Shown piece by piece: positions 7,498-16,109 of a stretch of DNA of 64,000 bases (position 1 is its first letter; the number at the start of each line of letters is the position of its first letter). The stretch is taken from NCBI RefSeq assembly GCF_014196625.1, contig NZ_JACIDZ010000009.1:143298-207297 (forward strand). Reading direction: 5' to 3'. Position numbers and translations under genes: made by a program. The stretch is from Martelella radicis. GTDB lineage: Bacteria > Pseudomonadota > Alphaproteobacteria > Rhizobiales > Rhizobiaceae. The notes beneath the pieces are model-generated. The model saw only the letters and a program-made list of their open reading frames with translations, had not been told where the DNA came from and searched no databases.

Positions 7498-8128
7498 GTC
7501 TGAGTTTGAGGCCGTGAAGTCTGCTGTCAGCGCGCGGTTGCTGGCGAGTGCTCAAAAAGAGGATTGGTCAGAGCTAGAGTTGGCGGCTGCTGTTTCCGAG
7601 GTATGGGTTGAAATACTCGACCTTGAGATCAACGCTTTTCTCCAACGGCTAACCAAGAGGATTGCCGCTGTGGACGGCGGAATTTCAGTGTCCAACGACG
7701 CGGCCAGAAAAGCGACGCGTTGGGCCGGAGCTTCCTGGAAGCGTCAAGACTGGCAAGGTGAACTCTCGGTCAGAATTGAGTTCGGTGATCCGAATTACTA
7801 TCGCGTGGCGGCTGGAATTCGTGCCTATTGTGGACCGGATGAGCAGCGTAAGCCTATCGACTCGACTTTATGGGGTATGCTCAAGCACGTTAACGTCGAA
7901 GAACTCAATTTGCTTCGCAATCGTGAAGAATCGCGGCCTTGGTGGCCGTTTTTTTCGAGGTTTGTTGGCGTCGGTGATCTGAAGACACCGGCCGGGTTGG
8001 CATATATGAGAGGTGGTGCTCTGGTGGAAGGGCGACTTCTGGAAGAGGTTCTGGCCGAAGATTTGCTTCAGCTTGTTAGGTTCGTGGACACAGTGCTTGA
8101 AGAAGCTCGAAGTTCGTCGCCGGGATAA
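7490..8128 (+). CDS. unknown partner of the PD-(D/E)XK nuclease
   Basis: A 212-residue soluble protein with start ATG at 7490 overlapping the nuclease stop, so the pair is almost certainly co-translated. Helical N-terminus (about 1-60), then a mixed alpha/beta middle with aromatic-rich stretches (RWAGASWKRQDW; ESRPWWPFFSRFVG). No motif I recognise. Its stop codon lies inside the first copy of the repeated integrase-upstream block (CCGGGATAATCC), so the gene ends exactly at the cassette boundary. It could be an immunity, specificity or sensor subunit. Confidence 0.8.
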   Translation: MHRSEFEAVKSAVSARLLASAQKEDWSELELAAAVSEVWVEILDLEINAFLQRLTKRIAAVDGGISVSNDAARKATRWAGASWKRQDWQGELSVRIEFGDPNYYRVAAGIRAYCGPDEQRKPIDSTLWGMLKHVNVEELNLLRNREESRPWWPFFSRFVGVGDLKTPAGLAYMRGGALVEGRLLEEVLAEDLLQLVRFVDTVLEEARSSSPG

Positions 8129-8253
8129 TCCTTGGCTCCCCATCACCGGCATCCTAAGCGTGATCTCAGGTTCATAACCGGAGATCACAATGGCAACCAT
8201 ACGCAAGCTCAGAGGGCGCTGGCAGGCACAGGTGCGCCGTCGTGGGCTGAAAC
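8119..8253 (+). repeat. integrase-upstream block, copy A
   Basis: About 135 bp closely similar to 10911-11034 and 13217-13340. It begins GCCGGGATAATCC, contains TTGGCTCCCC and CACCGGCATCCTA, then GGAGATCAC and the first codons of the integrase. The start contains an imperfect palindrome, GGAT-A-ATCC. The distance from block start to the integrase start codon is 71 bp here and 72 bp in the other two copies. The middle (8165-8180) is the least conserved part. Probable att-type recombination site or residue of an earlier integrase insertion. Confidence 0.85.
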
Positions 8254-8276
8254 TGCGTAAGTGCCATCGACAATGA
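8190..8276 (+). pseudogene. truncated integrase N-terminus, copy A
   Basis: The frame starts ATG at 8190 with a GGAG site and reads the same first residues as the intact integrase at 13289 (MATIRKLRGRWQAQVRRRGL), then diverges and stops after 28 codons. Codons differ at several synonymous positions from the intact gene, so this is not a very recent copy. The start codon and ribosome-binding site are intact, so a short peptide could still be made. Confidence 0.8.
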
Positions 8277-8409
8277 CATTCCAATATGAAGCAGGCAAAA
8301 CTCCTGATCTCCTTTGGCAGCAGCTAAGTTCCATTCTGTTTCAGTTGTTGCTAACCTGCAGTTAACCCCTGGATTGTAGTCAATATGCTATTGGCTTCTC
8401 GGGGGCGTC

Positions 8410-10176
8410 ATGACTGTCATTGCATATCAACTTGTTATCGTGTTCACGCTGATCGGAGTTCGTCTGCTTCGTTCAAAATTATTTTTGGCCGCAGCCTGGG
8501 GTTGGACGGCCTTTTCTGTCATCAATCTTTTCTATCCACCATTGTTGTTCCTGCAGTTGGCTGTCGTTTGGGGAACGTATTTCCTACTGAGGCCCAGACA
8601 TCAATTTACCTCGCCCTCATTGCTCGGCCCCAGCCAACCGCGAGAGCTTGTGTCAGATACCACGCACGCGAATTTGCAAGCGGGCAAACAGGATTTGGAA
8701 GAGGAGGCGCGCGCGGATGAGGGCTTCGTCGGAAACCTCAATTCACTTAATCGCGAACTTGAAAATATCCTCGAGGCAACCAGACTCTCAAACCGGAAGC
8801 TAAATATCTGTTCTCCGATCAAAGTGCAGACGAGGGTAATCGAAACAAAGTTTAACCTTGCAGACTTGCCTACAGATCCAAAGGCCAAGAAACGCGCACT
8901 GTCTCCGGACATACTCGAGGAACTTAGGTCGCGAATGGCGCGTCAAGCTGAGGCGGAACGCAATGAAAATCCTGAGGACGACAAGTCTACCGGTAGTTTG
9001 CTCAAAATCAACCGCGACCGCCGCGAAGCGCTCTCTCAGGCTGATGCGTATGACGCGGAGACGAAGCGGGCACTCACAGACGCATTCTATGCCGAAGTCG
9101 AAAACCAAGCCAAAAGTTTCAGGGAAATGGCGAGAAGGCTAGAAGCTGATCAGGATCTTTTGTCCCGATTCGCTGACTTGATGGCCTCCACAAAGGGCGG
9201 TGCCGAGCTGTTTCTTTCCATCGTGGCCAGTATTAAGAAACCGAAGGCTCTAGAATCGGACATCACAGCCGCTCAAGATAAAATGTTAAGCGATACTTTA
9301 ACTAGAGCAATTCTGGAAGATGTTAATGCATATCTGAAAGGACCTGAAAGTAAAGAGTCTATCGCTGATAGCTCCGGACTACCGCCGCCGGTAATGCAAG
9401 AAGAAGGCCCCGCTTTCATCGAAGAGCCCTTTTCGCATGATCTGCGCCACCCCTTCGACACCTTTCTCGAGGGTGACGATCGCGAACACAACCATGCCGA
9501 TTTCTGGATCGGGCGTGAACGAGAGGATATTGAGGAAACCGCTCTGGAGCTGGACATCCCGTTTCTCGTGCATTTCACGCGGTGCGCGAATTTGCCCTCT
9601 ATCATGAAATACGGATTGATCCCGGTGTCGACTGGCCGCCAATCGAGGATACGCCAGGAGGTGAATGACCATAACCGCTGGGACAGACACCGCAACGCAA
9701 CGTCCCTTTCTATTGGTTTTCCCAATTACCAGATGTTCTATAAATATCGCCAGCTCAACCCGGATATCGATTGGGCTATCTTGTTGCTGAGACCCAGAAT
9801 TTTGTGGCAGAGGGACTGTGCATTCTGCCGACACAATGCTGCTGATCGCCGTATTCGCAATTCAGATATCGGCGATCTCAAGAGTGCTGCCGCATTCAGG
9901 GGGATGTTCAATGAGGACGATACGCTCTCGGCTCGCTCGGTCGAACGCCTTGAGCGCTACGATCCGACTGACCCACAGGCAGAAGTGCTTGTCTTCGGTG
10001 CTATACCGCCGCGAGAGATAACCGGAGTGGTGTTCGAAAGTGATGAAACCGCGCAGCGCCACAGTCAGGCTATTGGCAAAAAGGAGCGGATCGTTTCTAG
10101 ACGCCAGTCCTTCTTCTCTGTCAAAGGTGGTAACCTGTTTGAATCACGCAGGTTCGCTCGAAAACACGGAAAATAA
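8410..10176 (+). CDS. membrane-anchored DarT-like DNA ADP-ribosyltransferase toxin
   Basis: A 588-residue protein with three parts. Residues about 3-60 hold two or three membrane segments. Residues about 80-380 are a charged, largely helical/coiled region. Residues about 385-560 are a DarT/DUF4433-type ADP-ribosyltransferase domain. Seen in that domain: H388-F-T followed by NLPSIMKYGLIP (NAD-pocket start), NHNRWDRHRNATSLSIGFPN, and the catalytic glutamate motif PQAEVLVF with E525. DarT enzymes add ADP-ribose to DNA bases; the NADAR gene 2 nt downstream points to the guanine-modifying DarT1 type. Typical DarT proteins are about 200-250 residues, so the membrane and coiled N-terminus is unusual. 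Start ATG at 8410 follows a CGGGGGCG site. It lies between integrase-block copies A and B. Confidence 0.82.
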   Translation: MTVIAYQLVIVFTLIGVRLLRSKLFLAAAWGWTAFSVINLFYPPLLFLQLAVVWGTYFLLRPRHQFTSPSLLGPSQPRELVSDTTHANLQAGKQDLEEEARADEGFVGNLNSLNRELENILEATRLSNRKLNICSPIKVQTRVIETKFNLADLPTDPKAKKRALSPDILEELRSRMARQAEAERNENPEDDKSTGSLLKINRDRREALSQADAYDAETKRALTDAFYAEVENQAKSFREMARRLEADQDLLSRFADLMASTKGGAELFLSIVASIKKPKALESDITAAQDKMLSDTLTRAILEDVNAYLKGPESKESIADSSGLPPPVMQEEGPAFIEEPFSHDLRHPFDTFLEGDDREHNHADFWIGREREDIEETALELDIPFLVHFTRCANLPSIMKYGLIPVSTGRQSRIRQEVNDHNRWDRHRNATSLSIGFPNYQMFYKYRQLNPDIDWAILLLRPRILWQRDCAFCRHNAADRRIRNSDIGDLKSAAAFRGMFNEDDTLSARSVERLERYDPTDPQAEVLVFGAIPPREITGVVFESDETAQRHSQAIGKKERIVSRRQSFFSVKGGNLFESRRFARKHGK

Positions 10177-10178
10177 CA

Positions 10179-10880
10179 ATGGCCGCACGACCAATTTTCA
10201 TTCCGGTGACTGACGGCAAAGTCTATGTAAAAACCCAGTTCGTCACCTTCAAATGGTTTGCGGGGATGTCCGCAGCCCAGAAAAAAAAGTCAGTCGCTTC
10301 ACTGCACGAAGCCAGCCTGCAATCGGTTGGGGTCAATTCGGTGTTGGAAATATCGAGCAAATCCGAAGAGAGCCTCGGCATCGCGCTCAGCGCGTTCAAT
10401 TTGAAGTTAAATCACCCGCAAACTGGGAACCCACTGCCTCTCGAATGCGCATTTCAGGGCAGCAAGGTTTTTGAAGAGGGCGGCCCCTATACGGATCTGT
10501 TCAATATGTCGCCGCGCGAAGCCAAGCGGGACCCGCGCTTGCAGTCTTCTGGTCGATTGGTGGCTTTTCGTTTCGACGGTGAAGACTGGCCACTGGAGCC
10601 ACAGACTGGCTTTTACGATTGGCTTTATATCAATGCTCTTATTCGCCAGCCTCAATTGGCTGAACGTTTGTTGGACTATTCGGCCTTCACGGATATCGAG
10701 TTCAACCCCGACAAATCGATCAACTGCCAAGCCTATTCGGCGGCACTTTATGTATCGCTTTCGCTTCGCGGATTGCTTCGGCGGGCGGCCACAGACAAAA
10801 AGGCGTTCCTTGCTGTTCTTGATCAGGTCTTGGTATCGAATGCACGGCAAGACGATAGTGCGCAGGGCAGCCTGTTCTAA
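10179..10880 (+). CDS. DarT1-associated NADAR-family antitoxin
   Basis: A 233-residue protein starting 2 nt after the toxin stop. It resembles the NADAR antitoxins paired with DarT1: an N-terminal region with QFVTFKWFAGMSAAQKKKS, the NADAR box LECAFQGSKVF (E89), then GGPYTDLFN and AKRDPRL, and a conserved FYDWLYINAL near residue 150. NADAR enzymes are known to remove ADP-ribose from guanine, reversing DarT1-type damage, which would make this the antidote. The tight operon assures co-expression. Confidence 0.85.
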   Translation: MAARPIFIPVTDGKVYVKTQFVTFKWFAGMSAAQKKKSVASLHEASLQSVGVNSVLEISSKSEESLGIALSAFNLKLNHPQTGNPLPLECAFQGSKVFEEGGPYTDLFNMSPREAKRDPRLQSSGRLVAFRFDGEDWPLEPQTGFYDWLYINALIRQPQLAERLLDYSAFTDIEFNPDKSINCQAYSAALYVSLSLRGLLRRAATDKKAFLAVLDQVLVSNARQDDSAQGSLF

Positions 10881-10910
10881 ACGTTCCCCAAGACATGCGC
10901 TAATAACCGT

Positions 10911-11034
10911 GCCGGGATAATCCTTGGCTCCCCACCACCGGCATCCTACGCGTGATCCCAGGTAAACAGTCCGGAGATCACGATAGCGACGATACGCAAG
11001 CTCAGAGGACGTTGGCAGGCACAGGTGCGCCGTC
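10911..11034 (+). repeat. integrase-upstream block, copy B
   Basis: About 124 bp, near-identical to the start of copy C at 13217 (both begin GTGCCGGGATAATCC and share CCACCACCGGCATCCTACGC). Similarity ends at GTGCGCCGTC, where copies A and C continue into integrase codons and B changes abruptly to CACTGCTGC. That breakpoint is a candidate recombination junction. Confidence 0.85.
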
Positions 11035-11048
11035 ACTGCTGCCTTTGA
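10983..11048 (+). pseudogene. truncated integrase N-terminus, copy B, start codon lost
   Basis: Reads the same codons as the integrase N-terminus (ATIRKLRGRWQAQVRR) but the initiator is ATA instead of ATG. After 17 shared codons it ends in unrelated residues and TGA. It therefore cannot be expressed as in copies A and C, and is a clear remnant. Confidence 0.8.
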
Positions 11049-11069
11049 CTATAATGCGTCAGACTTCCG

Positions 11070-11240
11070 CTAAACAAGCAATGTAAGCGCGACCAGGATC
11101 AGCACCGCGAAGCCGGTGAAGAAGGCGAGAGCCCAGTTGCCGAAGCGGTTTCTCAAAGGGGTGGGCTGATAGCACCGTGAGCAAATTTTGCGACCAAAGC
11201 GCAGGTGATGACTACAGTATTTGCAGTGATAGATTCGCAT
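11070..11240 (-). CDS. zinc-ribbon, single-TM small protein
   Basis: A 56-residue protein: an N-terminal CxxC pair (C6, C9) and a second CxxC pair (C20, C23) form a probable zinc ribbon, followed by one transmembrane helix (about 35-54). ATG at 11240 is used; an in-frame GTG at 11258 would add six residues. It lies downstream of the GGDEF-EAL gene on the same strand. Function unknown; the fold is convincing. Confidence 0.65.
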   Translation of the reverse strand: MRIYHCKYCSHHLRFGRKICSRCYQPTPLRNRFGNWALAFFTGFAVLILVALTLLV

Positions 11241-11306
11241 GCTTTTTGTCCACGGCACAGCCGTCCTTTCGTTGGGAGGTGTTTGAAGATTGGTTTTAAC
11301 TGGCTT

Positions 11307-13007
11307 TCACAGAAGAAACCGAGGAGACTTTTCCAGGAAGTCTGCCACTCTCTCGCAGGGCATCGGTCGCCCGAAAAAATAGCCCTGGGCGAATCGACAG
11401 CCCATCTTTTTCAGGGCGACGGCCTGTTCTTCCGTTTCCACACCCTCAACCGTGACATCCAACCCAAACCCGCGTCCAATGGTCAGGATCGCTTCGACGA
11501 TCGCCTTGTTGCCGTTGTCTTTCTGGAGTTCCCCGACGAAGCTCTTGTCGATCTTGATGTTATCGATCTGAAACTTGCCCAGGTGGGCCAGCGACGCGTG
11601 GCCGGTGCCGAAATCGTCGAGCGCTACGCGTATCCCGGCCTCGCGCAAGGTCCTGATCTTGCGGATGGAGGCAGCTTCATTGCGACCCAGCAGGACATCC
11701 TCGGTCACCTCGATCTCGATCTGGTCTGCCGGCACATCGTAATAGCGAAGCGCATTGATGGCCCCCTCGGCAATTTTAGGATGGCCGAATGCAACATTCG
11801 AGAGATTGAACGCGATGACGCCAATATCGAAACCCTGGCTGCCGAGGAAACGGACGTCACGCAATACTCTTTTGAACAAATAGCTGGTCAATCGAAGACT
11901 GAGTCTTTGATCTTCAAAGCATGCCCAGAAAGCCGCCGGCGCAAGTATGCCTCGGGAAGGGTGATGCCAGCGCGCGAGAACCTCGAAGCCGATAACCTGC
12001 CCGGTCGTGAGGTCGATCTTGGGCTGATAAAACGGCATCACCGCGCCGTATCGCAGCGCCGTTTCCATCTCTTCGATGACGCGCGAACGGTCCCTGATAA
12101 TCTGGCCCATGCTATCTTTGTATAGCCTGACCTGGTTTCGCCCGTGCTTCTTGGCTTCGAAGAGGGCTATATCGGCGGCCTTCATCAGGTCCTTGCGGGC
12201 TTGCGCATGTTGCGGGTAGACGGCCAGTCCAACGCAGGACTTAATCCCCAGGGCATGTCCGTCATGGTTGATCTGCCGGCTTGTGATCCGTGCAATTTTT
12301 TTGGCAAGTTCCAGGCCGTTGGCCTGATCATATCCGTATGCCGCGACAGCGAACTCATCACCGCTCAGTCGTGCCGGCGTGACGGTCGGCCCCGCCAGTT
12401 TCCTGAGCCGTTCCGCGATTTCCTGCAGGAAAGCGTCTCCGGCATCATGACCGAACGTGTCATTGATGTCCTTGAAGAAGTTGAAATCGATAATGCAGAC
12501 GCTCACGCTTTTCTCGTCCCGCGCGGCCTTTTCGATCATGTTGTCGAGGTGTTCGCCGAACGAGAGGCGATTGGGCAGTCCGGTCAACATGTCGCTGTGA
12601 GCGAGCTGGTATATCCGGGCTTTGTCGTTCTTGTGTTCGGTAATGTCGAAACTGATGCCGACAAGGCGATATCTGGAAACCTTCTGGACCCGTGTTGCCA
12701 GCCAGATTTCATCGCCTTCCGGCGTTATGCACCGGAACTCGACCTCTTCAGGCGCGGCTGACCGTCCGAGATTCTCGCGAATATGCCGGTCGTCCGGATG
12801 TATTCTCAGCAACACTTCGGCCAGCGGGCCGGACCCCACGCCGATGAAATCTTCGGAATTTTCCGAGCGCGTGACGTAACCTGTTCTGAGGTCCTGTTCC
12901 CAGGCCACCATTCTCCCGGCTTGAAGAGCAAGCTTCAGCCAATGCTGACGATTGGCGCTGTGTGTCCAACGAACAGATTCTGTCGGTAAGGCCTTGTCTT
13001 TGTTCAC
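11307..13007 (-). CDS. PAS-GGDEF-EAL cyclic-di-GMP signalling protein
   Basis: A 566-residue cytoplasmic protein with no membrane segment. PAS domain about 20-125. GGDEF domain about 130-300 with active-site loop SGDEF at 215-219 (first Gly replaced by Ser, a substitution that can still be active). EAL domain about 310-560 with E342-V-L, NLS near 401, E in EVTED (434), DDFGTG at 464-469 and EGVET at 521-525. The key metal ligands of the EAL domain appear present, so phosphodiesterase activity is likely. Start is GTG at 13007 with GGAGG upstream. It runs opposite to the integrase, between blocks B and C. Confidence 0.9.
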   Translation of the reverse strand: MNKDKALPTESVRWTHSANRQHWLKLALQAGRMVAWEQDLRTGYVTRSENSEDFIGVGSGPLAEVLLRIHPDDRHIRENLGRSAAPEEVEFRCITPEGDEIWLATRVQKVSRYRLVGISFDITEHKNDKARIYQLAHSDMLTGLPNRLSFGEHLDNMIEKAARDEKSVSVCIIDFNFFKDINDTFGHDAGDAFLQEIAERLRKLAGPTVTPARLSGDEFAVAAYGYDQANGLELAKKIARITSRQINHDGHALGIKSCVGLAVYPQHAQARKDLMKAADIALFEAKKHGRNQVRLYKDSMGQIIRDRSRVIEEMETALRYGAVMPFYQPKIDLTTGQVIGFEVLARWHHPSRGILAPAAFWACFEDQRLSLRLTSYLFKRVLRDVRFLGSQGFDIGVIAFNLSNVAFGHPKIAEGAINALRYYDVPADQIEIEVTEDVLLGRNEAASIRKIRTLREAGIRVALDDFGTGHASLAHLGKFQIDNIKIDKSFVGELQKDNGNKAIVEAILTIGRGFGLDVTVEGVETEEQAVALKKMGCRFAQGYFFGRPMPCERVADFLEKSPRFLL

Positions 13008-13216
13008 GATAGAAGCCTCCCCAACTGAAACATGAACGGAATTTTAAAACGATTCGTAGTGTATGAGGATTGGTAAGCGCAAGCGAAAACTGCATCGGTA
13101 AGATGTCATGCAAGAGCAATGTTTAAGGCCACCGCCTTACATGTTTTCGGGCATCGGCAAAACAGAGCCCACCGAGACTGCGCTTTGTCGTGCTCCCTGT
13201 GACCGCCTCGTCTTGT

Positions 13217-13340
13217 GCCGGGATAATCCTTGGCTCCCCACCACCGGCATCCTACGCGTTATCTCAAATGAATAGCCAGGAGATCACGATGGCGACAATA
13301 CGCAAGCTCAGAGGACGCTGGCAGGCACAGGTGCGCCGTC
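13217..13340 (+). repeat. integrase-upstream block, copy C (intact)
   Basis: This copy leads into the complete integrase. It begins GCCGGGATAATCC; the first GCCGG and a CCGGC at 13244-13248 form an inverted pair framing about 22 bp. The CCAGGAG at 13276-13282 is the integrase ribosome-binding site. Comparison with copies A and B defines the repeated unit. Confidence 0.85.
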
Positions 13341-14281
13341 GCGGTTTGAAGCCACGCTGCAAGTCTTTCGACAGCAAGGCAGAGGCCGAGAAGTGGGCGC
13401 GTGATCTGGAGGCGCAGGTCGACAGGTTCGGTGCTGCACCGGATACGCGCCTTCTTGAAGTGACAACGCTCGGCAATCTGCTTGAGCGCTATCAGCGTGA
13501 AGTGTCGCCAACCAAGCGCGGTGCCGTGCAAGAAATCCAGCGCATCGATGTGCTGCGCCGCCATGACCTCGCCTACCGGACGCTCATAGGGCTGTCGCAG
13601 CAGGATATCGCCTCGTTCCGTGATGAGCGGCTTGCGAGCGTCGCGCCATCCACTGTCGTGCGGGAGCTGGCGATCGTCAGCCATGTTATTGAGGTCGCCA
13701 TCCGCGACTGGGGCTACCCGCTGAGCCGCAACGTGGTGAAGCTGGTGCGTCGTCCAGTGATCCGCAACGAACGCAGCCGACGGCTGAAGCGGGATGAAGA
13801 GCAGCGACTGCTGGCTGGCTGCGATGCCGGTCAGATCCCATTCTTCAAGACGCTGATCATTGTCGCCATCGAGACCGGGATGCGCCGTGGCGAACTGCTG
13901 GGGCTTCAGTGGGACGACATTTCGCATAATCGCCGGGTGATCACGCTGCACATGACCAAGAACGGCTCCGGACGCGAGGTGTCTCTGTCGCAACGCGCCT
14001 TCGACGCGCTCACGACCTGGAAGGCGGAATGTCCCGTAGATCAGTCTGCCGTGTTTCCCACGACGCCCGGCGCACTGGAACAAGCTTGGCGTCGGCTTCT
14101 GAAGCGCACAGGTATCGACGGGCTGCGGTTCCATGATCTCCGCCACGAGGGCGTCAGCCGGTTGTTCGAGCGTGGATTGAACATGATCGAGGTATCGAGC
14201 ATTTCCGGTCACAAAGAGCTTCGCATGCTCAAGCGCTACACCCATCTGAGCGCCGACGACTTGGTCAGCCGTCTCGGGTGA
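13289..14281 (+). CDS. tyrosine-family site-specific integrase
   Basis: A 330-residue phage-type tyrosine recombinase. The N-terminal SAM-like/arm-binding part covers about 1-160 and the catalytic domain about 165-325. Catalytic residues are R199 (TGMRRGELLGL), K224 (MTKNGSGR), H282-x2-R285 (FHDLRHEG), H308 (SGHKELRM) and nucleophile Y317 (KRYTHL). All are present, so it should be active. Start ATG at 13289 follows CCAGGAG; an upstream in-frame ATG at 13268 lacks such a site. It closes an array of three cassettes each delimited by a copy of its own upstream region and first codons. Confidence 0.95.
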   Translation: MATIRKLRGRWQAQVRRRGLKPRCKSFDSKAEAEKWARDLEAQVDRFGAAPDTRLLEVTTLGNLLERYQREVSPTKRGAVQEIQRIDVLRRHDLAYRTLIGLSQQDIASFRDERLASVAPSTVVRELAIVSHVIEVAIRDWGYPLSRNVVKLVRRPVIRNERSRRLKRDEEQRLLAGCDAGQIPFFKTLIIVAIETGMRRGELLGLQWDDISHNRRVITLHMTKNGSGREVSLSQRAFDALTTWKAECPVDQSAVFPTTPGALEQAWRRLLKRTGIDGLRFHDLRHEGVSRLFERGLNMIEVSSISGHKELRMLKRYTHLSADDLVSRLG

Positions 14282-16109
14282 CGGCGAAGAGAGAGCAAGC
14301 TTTACATGCGCGGCCGAATAAGCGCTCCTGTGTCAAGGTTCGGCCAGAAACAGCGCCCAATAGTTGTGTTCGGACGGGCTCATGTAAACGTGCATGCCAC
14401 TAAATAGCATACCTAAGGTAGAATACCTTAACACAAGCTTTCCATTATCTTTACATATTCAGCCGAAAACGCGTTTTTTTGCTCTCGATGTAAAGCTTCG
14501 CCTGCATTTTTGGGTTGTGTTGACCTGGGTGCGTCGCGAACTTCCCGGACGATGAGCTTCATGTTGGTGGAACTCGGTTTTATTCCGTAGATTGATCTAT
14601 GTTAGCGCAAAGGGTGACGCCTCAAGTCCTTTTGCGCCAAAGGCGGAAATGTTTTCACGTCGAGATTTGGAAAGCATTGCTGTGGTCAATCAGCAAACCA
14701 TCGCCTTTGTATTCTGCAAGCCGGAGGATGCTGCGGAGCTTCGTAAGCGGTGCGTTGCGAATAGCTCCAGAGAACGCCGACGCTTCGGTTCTGGCGCGCC
14801 GACCTTCTGTTGTCTCTTGCTCGGTGCCGAGAACCCTCCTCAATGGAATAGATTGATCTATCGTTAGCGACACTCCGGCGAATATCGAAGTCCTAGAGAT
14901 TTTCAAGCGTGCTGATGGGGATGGTTTCATTCCCGGCAAGAGACGCAGCTTCAATCCTCCTATATCAGGAAATCGGCACAGGCGCTCGTTGGCTGGAGAC
15001 GCTGCTGCTGCAGGACAAACACACGAAGCTTTTCGTGGTGCTTACCAGCGTGCAACCTCATGCGAGCCACGTAGACGCGTCCCGGCTGAGAGAGAGCCGG
15101 AATATAATCATCCGGCCTAGAAGGCGGGGCTATGACCAAAAGTTTTCTGGCGGGTCTCTGAGAGATACTCACGAGGTGTGGTGGGGAAGGGGTTTTACGC
15201 CGAGCCTACCGTTCTGAGAGCTTGATACAGGTGCTATCTGGCTTGTTTCGCAGGCCCTAAAACGCGTGCACAGACAGGCAACCTTGAGCGACCACCGAAA
15301 ATGTATCGGGAGTTCCGCGGTGGTTATGGGAGCACTAATCACAATCGACAGCGTCATCAATTTCGTTCAAATACAGATGCACTCGCCTTCGGCTCCCTGC
15401 GCGGCCCTTCGGGCCTTACCGTCTCGCTCCGCGAGCCGTCCATGTTCTCTCTGTATCTATTGATACTAAAGTCAAATCCTATAAAAAGCAAAATCAAACT
15501 GTGGAAATAGGACTTTTCCCCCACCACGACAGCAGCATACAAGAACCAACGAAATAACGGTTGGGAGCTGCGTTCGCGGCGGGGATTTCTGCGTATAACA
15601 GGTGGTGAAGAGTTCCGGCTAGTTAGGCCCGCTAGGTGGCTTCCATTTACCTAGCAGCACTCCGATATCCTGCCCTTGCGGGCAAAGCGGTTATGATCCG
15701 AAGATCAATCGCCACGCTCGACTTTCCTTCAATCAGAACGTGGCCGGACGTTGTGGGTGACACATTGCGTCCGTCTTTTACGGCATCCATTTTCACGGTG
15801 GTCCGTGCGGCGATAACCTGGCCAGAGCGTCCAGCGGCTAGCCGGGGAGCTGTTGGCCCGATCTTCCGATCGTCTCTGGCTGACTGATGGTGCCGGTCTG
15901 AGTCCCGGTGTCACCCTTTCGCTTATTGCCAGTATGCTGCTCTTGGACCTAACAACGTTCCGAGAGGGGCCGCGAAAAGATTGACAGGATAGGAAAATAA
16001 ACCTATAACTAGTCCATCGTCTTCCCACGGCGATTTTGCATTCCCCGGCGTCTAAACAGCGCCGGGGTTTGCATATCTGTTATAGCAGAGAATCAAGGTA
16101 AGTTGAAGT
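14282..16109. other. 1.8-kb gene-poor interval between integrase and serine recombinase
   Basis: No frame here has a good start, normal composition or a recognisable domain. The sequence is less GC-rich around 14400-14500 and contains a cluster of short palindromes at 15380-15440 (for example GGCCC-TTC-GGGCC at 15403-15415). It probably represents decayed mobile-element DNA or a non-coding recombination region. Confidence 0.5.

Noticed and set aside
14592..15887. Several 60-100 codon frames in the gap after the integrase
   Set aside because: They overlap each other on both strands, have Ser/Arg-rich shadow-like composition and no domains.
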